24,295 bases of DNA. Origin: an uncultured Lachnospiraceae bacterium. GTDB taxonomy: Bacteria; Bacillota; Clostridia; Lachnospirales; Lachnospiraceae. The stretch lies in the NCBI GenBank assembly GCA_900551895.1, contig URXX01000019.1, forward strand, positions 1 to 24,295, read 5' to 3'. Made by a program: the position numbers and the translations under genes. Shown in pieces: positions 8,522-16,600 of this stretch (positions within the stretch are counted from its first letter, which is position 1; each line of letters starts with the position of its first letter). The notes under the pieces were generated by a model. It was not told the DNA's origin, did no database searches, and saw only the letters and a list, made by a program, of their open reading frames with translations.

Positions 8522-8638
8522 TTATTCCTCATCGTCTATTTCCTGAGCACCGATTAAAGCACCGGCTGATGCGGAAACAACTGCTGCAACAATGGCAGCG
8601 ATAATGCTGACTGCAATAATGCAAACTAAAAATCCCAT
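8522..8638 (-). CDS. Small single-pass membrane peptide (38 aa)
   Basis: The minus strand carries a 38-codon frame with a near-perfect ribosome site (GGAGG, then 7 nt, then ATG). The product starts MGFLVCIIAVSIIAAIVAAV, a continuous hydrophobic helix, then SASAGALIGA, and ends in the acidic tail QEIDDEE. The composition fits a single-pass peptide with a short acidic tail. It lies 77 nt downstream of the XRE-cupin gene on the same strand, so it may share that transcript or use a local promoter (TACAAT near 8690). A hairpin follows its stop. I recognise no family. The frame is too short for many gene finders. Membrane topology and function are unproven. Confidence 0.6.
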   Translation of the reverse strand: MGFLVCIIAVSIIAAIVAAVVSASAGALIGAQEIDDEE

Positions 8639-8715
8639 TGTAAACGCCTCCGATTCTAAACTACAAATTTTTAACTAAATCTATTGTATCACGAAAAATC
8701 AAATCTGTATATATT

Positions 8716-9288
8716 TTATTTGTGGCGCAGAGGATTCGGAGTATGTACAGTTAAAAATTTTACAACAGTATTTGTATCATTTTTCCAGTTGTGAGAAATA
8801 TTTGAATGTACATGGGCTGAATCTCCGGGATATAAATGATAAATATCTTCCTCAATCTGCAAAGTCAAGATACCTTCCAATATATAAATAAATTCTTCAC
8901 CGCCGTGGGAATAAAGTTCTAAATCACTTTCATCCTGTAATGCGGGCATAAGTTCTACAAGTCTTGGAAGAAGATCAAATTCTTCTACATGATTTGTGAG
9001 AGCGTGCTCAATAATTTCAGGATTTACAACAGTAGATTTCTGTTCATAGCGCCTCATTATATGTACATCATTTGGTTTTATATTCGTAGTGAAAAAACTG
9101 GATAGTTCTACATCTAAAACTTTAGAAATTTTATCCAAAGAATCGATGGCTATACTTGTCATTCCTCGTTCCAATTGGGAGAGAAATCCAATGGATAGTC
9201 CGGTGTTTTCGCTTAAATATTTTAAAGTATATTTTTTTTCGGTACGAAGATTTTTGATTCTAAGTCCGATAATTGCATTTGTATCCAT
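8716..9288 (-). CDS. XRE-family regulator with C-terminal cupin domain
   Basis: A 190-residue protein with two clear parts. Residues 7-62 form an HTH_3 domain (LRTEKKYTLKYLSENTGLS followed by IGFLSQLERG). Residues 115-186 form a small cupin barrel, with the G(X)5HXH-like region altered to SHGGEEFIYILEG and a later PGDSAHVHSNISHNW. This pairing is common in regulators of amino-acid, polyamine or sulfur metabolism (PuuR and SutR types), where the cupin senses a small molecule. It is divergent from hypE with 257 bp between them, which makes it a candidate regulator of the hydroxyproline genes. The ribosome site AGAGGT precedes the ATG. The ligand is unknown. Confidence 0.9.
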   Translation of the reverse strand: MDTNAIIGLRIKNLRTEKKYTLKYLSENTGLSIGFLSQLERGMTSIAIDSLDKISKVLDVELSSFFTTNIKPNDVHIMRRYEQKSTVVNPEIIEHALTNHVEEFDLLPRLVELMPALQDESDLELYSHGGEEFIYILEGILTLQIEEDIYHLYPGDSAHVHSNISHNWKNDTNTVVKFLTVHTPNPLRHK

Positions 9289-9332
9289 GATTTTACCTCT
9301 TTTTCTCTTACTATCTTTAAAAGATATTGTTT

Positions 9333-9361
9333 ATATTATTACCAGTTGGTTGTAATGTCAA
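9333..9361 (-). promoter_or_regulatory. Promoter of the XRE-cupin gene with internal palindrome
   Basis: On the minus strand, TTGACA (9356-9361), exactly 17 bp and TAATAT (9333-9338). Between the boxes lies an inverted repeat ATTACCA (9338-9344) and TTGTAAT (9350-9356), matching at 6 of 7 positions. It is a candidate autoregulatory operator; that role is inference. Confidence 0.6.
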
Positions 9362-9365
9362 GCAT

Positions 9366-9394
9366 TTGACAGGTGAAAAGAACGCAGATAAAAC
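9366..9394 (+). promoter_or_regulatory. Possible distal promoter upstream of hypE
   Basis: TTGACA (9366-9371), 17 bp and TAAAAC (9389-9394). It would give a leader of about 145 nt before hypE. The sequence just downstream contains TTGTATA (near 9398-9404), a half match to the GntR palindrome seen at gntR and proC. Weaker than the proximal promoter; its use is uncertain. Confidence 0.35.
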
Positions 9395-9471
9395 GAGTTG
9401 TATAAAGATTAATAAATAAATGAAAGCGTATTCTCTTTTTAGAAATTTTTATGAAAACAATAAAAAATATC

Positions 9472-9500
9472 ATGACAAAAGAATAACAATGTGATATAAT
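9472..9500 (+). promoter_or_regulatory. Proximal promoter of hypE-hypD
   Basis: ATGACA (9472-9477), a 17-bp spacer and a consensus TATAAT (9495-9500), about 45 nt before the hypE ATG. I see no TGTATACA palindrome here, unlike the gntR and proC promoters. Confidence 0.65.
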
Positions 9501-9545
9501 GAAAAAAACGGATAAAAATTTCATTTAGATGAAAATGGAGGAAAT

Positions 9546-10457
9546 ATGAGAACACCAAATGTAATTAATATCCAAAAGTTTTCTGTGCATGACGGGGACG
9601 GCATACGGACAACTATTTTTTTTAAAGGTTGTTATTTGAATTGCTGGTGGTGTCATAATCCGGAGAGCCAGAATTTTGCGCCGGAAGTTATGATTAACAC
9701 AGAAAAGTGTACAGGGTGCCGTGCTTGTGAGCAGGTTTGTCCGGAGAAAGCTATTCATATAGATAATTGTAAGCAGTGTACGGACAGAACGAAATGTAAA
9801 GTATGCAGTACGTGTTTGGACTATTGTGTAAATAATGCGAGAGAAGTTGTTGGGAAACAATATACAATTGCGGAGTTAGTAAAAGAAGTGGATAAAGACT
9901 ATATGTTTTATGAAGAGTCGTTTGGGGGTGTTACGCTTTCCGGTGGGGAAGTTATGGCACAGGATATGGAATATATAGAGGAACTTCTGAAAAAGTTAAA
10001 GAGAAAAGGTTATAACATTACGATTGATACATGTGGATTTGCGCCTGAAGAAAATTTCCAAATTGTTTTGCCGTATGTGGATACGTTTTTATATGATATT
10101 AAATTGATGGATAATGAAAAGCATAAGAAATACATGGGGCAGAGCAACGAATTGATTTTCACCAATCTGAAATATTTAAGTGATAACGGAGCGAGAATTT
10201 ATATTCGTATTCCAGTCATCGGTGGAGTGAATGATAGTGACGAGGAAATGCAAGCAATTATTTCCTATTTAAAAGAAAATATTTCAGTGGCGCAGGTCAA
10301 TTTATTGCCGTATCATGATATTGCAAGTAGTAAATATCAGAGGTTAGATGTTACATATAAGGGAGAAGGATTTACTGTTCCTTCTAAAGAGAGAATGGAA
10401 GAGTTAAAAGAAATGTTTCAAAAAAATGGGTTTACAAATACCAAAATAGGAGGTTAA
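9546..10457 (+). CDS. hypE: Radical-SAM activating enzyme for the hydroxyproline dehydratase
   Basis: A 303-residue glycyl radical enzyme activase. It cleaves S-adenosylmethionine to place a glycyl radical on its partner, here HypD encoded 3 nt downstream. The SAM-cluster motif is C29-x3-C33-x2-C36 (CYLNCWWC). An inserted ferredoxin-like segment carries C55, C58, C61 and C65, then C84, C87, C90 and C94, enough for two auxiliary [4Fe-4S] clusters, plus an extra pair C75/C78. The motif TLSGGEV lies at about residue 137 and is typical of the family. GGAGG stands 5 nt before the ATG. Lengths and layout are normal. The name hypE follows usage for the C. difficile system and is not the hydrogenase maturation protein. 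The partner assignment rests on adjacency and is very likely. Confidence 0.9.
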   Translation: MRTPNVINIQKFSVHDGDGIRTTIFFKGCYLNCWWCHNPESQNFAPEVMINTEKCTGCRACEQVCPEKAIHIDNCKQCTDRTKCKVCSTCLDYCVNNAREVVGKQYTIAELVKEVDKDYMFYEESFGGVTLSGGEVMAQDMEYIEELLKKLKRKGYNITIDTCGFAPEENFQIVLPYVDTFLYDIKLMDNEKHKKYMGQSNELIFTNLKYLSDNGARIYIRIPVIGGVNDSDEEMQAIISYLKENISVAQVNLLPYHDIASSKYQRLDVTYKGEGFTVPSKERMEELKEMFQKNGFTNTKIGG

Positions 10458-10460
10458 GAG

Positions 10461-12833
10461 ATGGAAAGAGGAATGAACGAAAGAATCCGCAAATTAAGAA
10501 AACAGAGTTTGGAAACAGAACCGCACATCTATATGGAAAGAGCGGACTTAGAAACAGATGCGTACATGATGTATGAAGGAAGTGTTTCTGTTCCGGAACT
10601 TCGTGCGTTAGCATTTAAACATTTTATGGCTAATAAAACATTATGTATCAATGATGGAGAATTGATTGTAGGGGAAAAAGGTGACGGACCACAGGCTGCA
10701 CCGTCATTCCCTGAATTATGCTGTCATACAGTAGAAGATATGAAAATCATGAATGCGAGAGATTTAATTTATTTCCGTGTTACAGAAGATGATTTGAAAT
10801 TACAGGAAGAGAAAATCATTCCATTCTGGGAAAAACGTTCTGTTCGTCATAAAATTTTAGCGAACATGAGTCAGGAATGGAAAGATGCTTATGCAGCAGG
10901 TATTTTCACTGAATTTATGGAACAGCGTGGGCCGGGACATACAGTAGGTTCGGAAAAGATTTATAAAAAAGGATTTTTAGATTATAAAAACGATATTATC
11001 GAAGCAAGAAACAATCTTGACTTCTTAAATGATAAAGAAGCTTTAGATAAGAAAGCACAGTTAAATGCGATGGAAATTTGCTGTGATGCGATTATTATTT
11101 TAGGGGAAAGATATGCAAAATATGCTAGAGAATTAGCTGAAAAAGAAACAGATGAAACTCGTAAAGCAGAATTACTTCAGATTGCGGCAAACTGTGACGT
11201 AGTACCTGCTCATGCCCCACAGACATTCTGGCAGGCAATTCAGATGTACTGGTTTGTTCACCTTGGAGTAACAACAGAGTTAAATCCATGGGATGCTTAC
11301 AGTCCGGGAAGATTTGACCAGCATTTAAACCCATTCTATCAGAAAGATACAGAAGAAGGTATTTTAGATGATGAAAAAGCATTAGAGTTATTAGAATGTT
11401 TATGGGTGAAATTCAACAACCAGCCAGCGCCACCAAAAGTTGGTGTTACATTAAAAGAAAGTGGAACATACACAGACTTTGCGAACTTAAATACAGGTGG
11501 TATTACACCGGACGGTGAAAACGGTGTAAACGAAGTAAGTTACTTAATCTTAGATTGTATGGATGAAATGAAACTGTTACAGCCAAGTTCGAACGTACAG
11601 ATTAGTAAGAAAACACCTACAAAATTCTTAAAACGTGCTTGTGAAATTTCAAGAAAAGGTTGGGGACAGCCTGCATTTTACAATACAGAAGCGATTATTC
11701 AGGAATTATTAAATGCCGGAAAAACAATCGAAGATGCAAGACGCGGCGGAACAAGCGGTTGTGTAGAAACAGGGGCGTTCGGAAACGAAGCGTATATCTT
11801 AACAGGATATTTCAATCTTCCAAAGATTTTGGAATTAACATTATATAACGGTTACGATATTGTAAGTAAAAAACAGATTGGTCTTCCTCTTGGATATGCA
11901 AAAGATTTCAAATCTTATGAAGAATTATACGATGCTTATAAGAAACAGATTGAGTATCTTGTGGATATTAAAATTGAAGGAAGCAATATTATCGAAAAAA
12001 TTTATGCAGAATATATGCCTGCACCGTTCCTTTCTATTATTACAAACGATTGTATTTCAAAAGGAAAAGATTACAATGCGGGCGGAGCAAGATACAATAC
12101 AAACTATTTACAGGGAGTAGGTATCGGAACGATTACAGACTCGTTGGCAGCAATTAAATACAATGTATTTGATGAAAAGAAATTTACAATGGAAGAACTT
12201 ATCGAGGCAATGGAACATAACTTTGAAGGATATGAAAGAATTGCTAACTTAGTTCGCAATAAAACACCAAAATACGGAAATGACGATGATTACGCAGACG
12301 GAATTATGAAAGACGTATTTAATTTCTATCAGAAAACGGTTACAGGAAGACCGAACATGAAAGGCGGTACATACAGAGTAAATATGCTTCCGACAACTTG
12401 TCATGTATACTTCGGAGAAGTAATGAATGCAAGTCCAAACGGACGTCTTGCGCAGAAACCGGTTTCAGAGGGTATTTCGCCTGAAAAGGGAGCAGACGTA
12501 AACGGACCTACAGCGGTAATTAAATCTTGTGCAAAAATGGACCACTTAAGAACAGGCGGTACATTGTTGAATCAGAAATTCACACCGAGCGTTGTTGCAG
12601 GCGAAGAGGGTCTGACACATATGGCAGATTTAGTAAGAGCATACTTTAATATGGACGGACATCATATTCAGTTTAACGTTATCGATAAAGAAACATTGAT
12701 TGAAGCACAGAAGCATCCGGACGAATATAAAGATTTGATTGTCCGTGTTGCCGGTTACAGCGATCATTTCCGCAACTTAAGCAAAGCATTGCAGGATGAA
12801 ATTATTGAGAGAACGGAACAGTCGTTTAACTAA
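10461..12833 (+). CDS. hypD: trans-4-Hydroxy-L-proline dehydratase (glycyl radical enzyme)
   Basis: A 790-residue glycyl radical enzyme that removes water from trans-4-hydroxy-L-proline to give (S)-1-pyrroline-5-carboxylate. Residues recalled from the C. difficile HypD structure occur at the same numbers here: H160 (RGPGH), D278 (NPWDA), S334 and F340 (ESGTYTDF), the thiyl Cys C434 and acid E436 in GTSGCVETG, and the radical glycine G765 in RVAGYSDHF. The SGCVETG motif separates it from pyruvate formate-lyase, glycerol dehydratase and choline lyase. It overlaps no gene and follows hypE by 3 nt with the ribosome site AGGAGG. ProC, which uses its product, is encoded in this window. The protein is full length with no frameshift. 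Cytoplasmic and oxygen-sensitive by family. Confidence 0.96.
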   Translation: MERGMNERIRKLRKQSLETEPHIYMERADLETDAYMMYEGSVSVPELRALAFKHFMANKTLCINDGELIVGEKGDGPQAAPSFPELCCHTVEDMKIMNARDLIYFRVTEDDLKLQEEKIIPFWEKRSVRHKILANMSQEWKDAYAAGIFTEFMEQRGPGHTVGSEKIYKKGFLDYKNDIIEARNNLDFLNDKEALDKKAQLNAMEICCDAIIILGERYAKYARELAEKETDETRKAELLQIAANCDVVPAHAPQTFWQAIQMYWFVHLGVTTELNPWDAYSPGRFDQHLNPFYQKDTEEGILDDEKALELLECLWVKFNNQPAPPKVGVTLKESGTYTDFANLNTGGITPDGENGVNEVSYLILDCMDEMKLLQPSSNVQISKKTPTKFLKRACEISRKGWGQPAFYNTEAIIQELLNAGKTIEDARRGGTSGCVETGAFGNEAYILTGYFNLPKILELTLYNGYDIVSKKQIGLPLGYAKDFKSYEELYDAYKKQIEYLVDIKIEGSNIIEKIYAEYMPAPFLSIITNDCISKGKDYNAGGARYNTNYLQGVGIGTITDSLAAIKYNVFDEKKFTMEELIEAMEHNFEGYERIANLVRNKTPKYGNDDDYADGIMKDVFNFYQKTVTGRPNMKGGTYRVNMLPTTCHVYFGEVMNASPNGRLAQKPVSEGISPEKGADVNGPTAVIKSCAKMDHLRTGGTLLNQKFTPSVVAGEEGLTHMADLVRAYFNMDGHHIQFNVIDKETLIEAQKHPDEYKDLIVRVAGYSDHFRNLSKALQDEIIERTEQSFN

Positions 12834-12850
12834 AAGTATAGTATAAAATA

Positions 12851-12884
12851 AGAAGCACATTTCGGGGGGAATGTGCTTCTTTGC
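12851..12884. terminator. Bidirectional terminator between hypD and gntR
   Basis: A perfect 11-bp stem pairs AGAAGCACATT (12851-12861) with AATGTGCTTCT (12870-12880) around a G-rich 8-nt loop. A T-rich tail (TTATTTTATAC) follows on the minus strand and a short one on the plus strand. It lies 17 nt after the hypD stop and just beyond the gntR stop. Confidence 0.85.
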
Positions 12885-12885
12885 G

Positions 12886-13533
12886 TTAGTGGTGATATTC
12901 ATTTAAAGCGCTGTCTTTTCCAATCATAAAATGGTCCTGTGTTAAGATTGCGTAAGCATTTTCATAGTCATTATTACGCATATATTGAACCATTTTTTTT
13001 AAGTTTGCGTTCGTTTTTTCGATTTGCATTCCGTTTTTCAGGGAATACAGCCCCATGCGGATAAGTTCAAAAAGATTGCTTTCATAAAATTTGTTTATTC
13101 TTGTATTATCGAAAATACTGACGATTTCCAAATGCATTTTTGTGTCGGCAACTTCCCATTCATACGGATTGTTTGTAGCGGCACACATGCGAACAACCTT
13201 TTCTTCGATACGGTAAGAATATTCTTCGAAACGGTTAGAAGAGAAAATCAGTTTAAATGCAGAGCCTTCAAAAATTTCCCGTAACTGATAAATCTCCTCT
13301 ATATCTTTATCTGTGATTTCTTTTACGGTCATGGATTTGTGATAATCGGAAACGATAAGCCCCTCCGCCTGTAACATTTTGATAGCGGTTCTGACAGGGT
13401 TACGGCTCATGTCCAGTTCCTCAGTAAGAATTGCTTCGGTGAGAGGCATTCCGGGAGGATAAGTCAGGTTTAAGATATTTGTTTTAATTGTATGGTAAGC
13501 TTTATCTGCAAGAGATTTACTTTGTGTTGGCAT
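12886..13533 (-). CDS. GntR-family regulator with FCD domain (FadR subfamily)
   Basis: A 215-residue regulator. Residues 6-70 form the winged helix typical of GntR: YPPGMPLTEAILTEELDMSR, then NPVRTAIKMLQAEGLI. Residues 78-205 fit the helical FCD ligand-binding domain (REIFEGSAFKL near 86, a D-x3-H at D131 and H135, and a later H203). FCD domains often bind carboxylates or amino-acid derivatives through a metal. The ribosome site AGAGGTG precedes the ATG. The promoter overlaps two perfect 12-bp palindromes that recur at proC, so this protein is the best candidate to bind them. It is convergent with hypD. A ligand of the hydroxyproline/proline pathway is inference. Confidence 0.93.
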   Translation of the reverse strand: MPTQSKSLADKAYHTIKTNILNLTYPPGMPLTEAILTEELDMSRNPVRTAIKMLQAEGLIVSDYHKSMTVKEITDKDIEEIYQLREIFEGSAFKLIFSSNRFEEYSYRIEEKVVRMCAATNNPYEWEVADTKMHLEIVSIFDNTRINKFYESNLFELIRMGLYSLKNGMQIEKTNANLKKMVQYMRNNDYENAYAILTQDHFMIGKDSALNEYHH

Positions 13534-13557
13534 AAAGACACCTCTTTCTTCAATGTT

Positions 13558-13600
13558 AATGTATACATTTAATTGTATACAATCAGAAAGAAAAATACAA
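13558..13600 (-). promoter_or_regulatory. gntR promoter with twin TGTATACA operator
   Basis: Two perfect 12-bp palindromes, AATGTATACATT (13558-13569) and ATTGTATACAAT (13572-13583), lie 2 bp apart (centres 14 bp apart). On the minus strand, TTGTAT (13595-13600), 17 bp and TACAAT (13572-13577) form the gntR promoter, so the second palindrome covers the -10 box and the first lies at the start of transcription. This layout predicts autorepression. The same two palindromes recur at proC, with one end base changed in one of them. Confidence 0.82.
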
Positions 13601-13619
13601 GGATAAGCGCAGGAAAAAA

Positions 13620-13648
13620 TTGTATTTGTAAAGGGGGTATGTTATTAT
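13620..13648 (+). promoter_or_regulatory. Promoter of the GH89 gene
   Basis: TTGTAT (13620-13625), 17 bp and TATTAT (13643-13648), about 50 nt before the ATG at 13699. The gntR operators end 36 bp upstream of this -35 box, so shared control is possible but not evident. Confidence 0.5.
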
Positions 13649-13698
13649 GAAAAGGCTGTAATAAATAATTATCAGAAACAGGAAATGGAGGAAAGTGA

Positions 13699-16600
13699 AT
13701 GAGAAAAACAGTAAAGAAAATAGTAAGTTTACTGCTTTCTTTTTGCCTTTTATCAGGAACACTTTTTAGTGTGCCGTTAAAAGTTGAGGCAAGGGAAGAA
13801 CTCGTCAACGTTGCAAGAGATGAGAACGTGAAAATTACTGTGAACAACACAGGAAGCGGATCGGCGTCAGACTTGGTTGACGGAAATGATAAGACTTCAT
13901 GGCAGCAGAACGGCTGGTCGGACAAAAAGGACGCAGTTGTAGACATGAAGTTGGCTCAAAACGGAACAAACGTAAAGAAGGTAGTTGTCAAAGTCGGTGG
14001 AAATGACATTGCGAACCGTAAAGTAAAAGTAACGGTACAGCGTGCGCAGAACGGTATTACATCAGACTGGATAACAATCGGCGAACAGGTTGTTACAACG
14101 ACAGGAGATGCAAATGGTACAGTTGACGCTGTATTTGAATTAGAACAGGCAGCATCTTCATCAGATATTCGTGTCGTTTTATCCGAACCGGTTGCACATG
14201 ACGGCGGAGAGGTACTTTTTTGGCCTTCTATCCATGAAATTGAAGTGTATGAGATGCAGGAAGTACAACTATCGGATTACAACAACATCGCATCACAGGC
14301 GGAGATTACGACAGACGGGAATGAAAACCAGTCAGAGGGAAAAGACCGTCTTGTAGATGACAATGACGCAACATTGTATAAATTCCACAATGCAGCGCAG
14401 GATGCTGAAAAATATATCAACCTTTCTTTCGGAGAAGAAAGAATGATGAATGCCTGCGAGATTGTATTTGAACATGTTGGTGATAAAGACGAATATAGTT
14501 ATGAATTTACATACAGTATTTTAGGAAAAGCAAAGGGTGCGAATGAATATACAAAAATCGTAGACCATAAGAAAGCAAACCGCACTGATAATTATGTACA
14601 GGGATACAAATTTGATGAAACAGCGTATACAGATGTAAAAATCGTAATGCACTCTACAACAAACAGTCAGGGAAACGGCTGGCCGGCTGTAGCAGAGTTC
14701 CGTGTATATGGAGCGGAGGAAGAGATTGACGATTCGGCAAGTATCGCATTTAAGAAACCGGTACACGCAAACTCTAATCAGAAAAATGCTTCCAGAATTA
14801 ATGACGGAAGCAAAAAAACAATGTGGAGCGGAGAATATTATCCGGGATACGTTGATATTGATTTACAGGAAAACTATAACTTAGATACAGTAGAAATCTT
14901 TACACAGGAAAAAGGTTACTCACAGTATTCGATTTACACAAGTATGGACGGAAGAGATTTTGACAAGTTAGCAGAAAAAACTTCCACAGAAAGTTGTACG
15001 GATAAAGGAGAAATCTATCAGGCAAAAGGAAAAGAAGCCCGCATTATCCGTGTATATATGGAATACAATTCTACAAGTTCAGCGGCTGTCATTAAAGAAA
15101 TCCGTGCTACAGGTAAAAAGAGCGGTACAAAAGTACAGACTCGTCCGGAAGTAGACGTAAAAGATTTCAAAGACAGCAAGTACGCAGATACAGAAGAAGT
15201 GACACCTGAGCAGACTTATGAAGAAGTTCGCGGAATTATCGAGAGAAGACTAGGCGCGGAATATAAGTCATGGTTTGATTTAAAATTACAGGAAAATCCA
15301 AACAAAACAGGATATGACTATTTTGAATTGAGCGATAAAGACGGAAAAGTACAGATTACAGGAAATGACGGTGTTTCTCTTGCAATGGGATTAAATCATT
15401 ACTTGAAATATTTCTGTAACGTAAATATTTCTCAGGTGGGCGATCAGGCAGATATGCCGGCAAAAATCGTGCCAATCGGAGAAAAAGTACATAAAGAAAC
15501 AAAAGTAGGAACAAGATATTCTTATAACTATTGTACGCTTTCTTACTCTATGGCATTTTGGGGTGAAGAAGAGTGGCGCAACGAATTGGACTGGCTTGCA
15601 TTAAACGGTGTAAATGTTGTTTTAGATGCAACGGCACAGGAAGAAGTATGGCGCAGATTTCTTGGAGATTTAGGATATACACACGAGGAAATCAAAGATT
15701 ATATTGCAGGTCCTGCGTATTACGCATGGGCATATATGGCAAACTTAAGCGGGTTTGGCGGACCAATCCATGATTCATGGTTTGAAGAGAGAACAGAACT
15801 TGCAAGAAAAAATCAGTTATCCATGAGAAGACTCGGAATGCAGCCGGTATTACAGGGATACAGCGGAATGGTACCGACAAACATTCGGGAAAAAGATCCT
15901 ACGGCAGAAGTAATCGAGCAGGGAACATGGTGTTCATTCAGAAGACCGGATATGTTAAAAACAGACAGTCCGTCTTTTACAAAATATGCAAAACTTTTCT
16001 ATCAGGCACAGAAAGAAGTGTACGGGGAGAGTGCACACTACTATGCAACTGATCCATTCCACGAAGGCGGAATTACAGGAGGATTAAATCCGACAGTTAT
16101 TGCACAAAAAGTGTTGGACGAAATGTTAGCAGCAGACAAAGATGGAATTTGGATTATCCAGTCATGGCAGGGTAACCCGACAACAGCGTTGTTAAAAGGT
16201 CTTGAAGGAAGAAAAGAACACGCATTAGTATTAGACCTTTATGCTGAAAAAACACCGCACTGGAATGAAACAAATCCAAATGAGTACGGCGGCGGAGAAT
16301 TTAACGATACCCCTTGGGTATTCTGTATGTTAAATAACTTTGGAGGACGTTTGGGACTTCACGGGCATTTAGATAATTTGGCGAATAATATTCCGGCAGC
16401 GTTAAACAGCGCTGAGCATATGGAAGGAATCGGAATTACACCGGAAGCGAGTGTAAATAACCCATTATTATATGATTTCTTATTTGAAACAGTTTGGACA
16501 GACAACGCAAACGAAGAACTTCCTGTAATCAACTTGGACGAATGGTTAAAAGACTATGCGAAGAGAAGATACGGTGAGGAAAGCCAGTCTGCATATGAAT

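Noticed and set aside
9089..9355. Plus-strand open frame opposite the XRE-cupin gene
   Set aside because: It is antisense to a well-supported gene and crosses that gene's promoter; no recognisable domain.
12409..12420. TGTATAC-like match inside hypD
   Set aside because: Not a full palindrome, lies in coding sequence, and has no promoter nearby.
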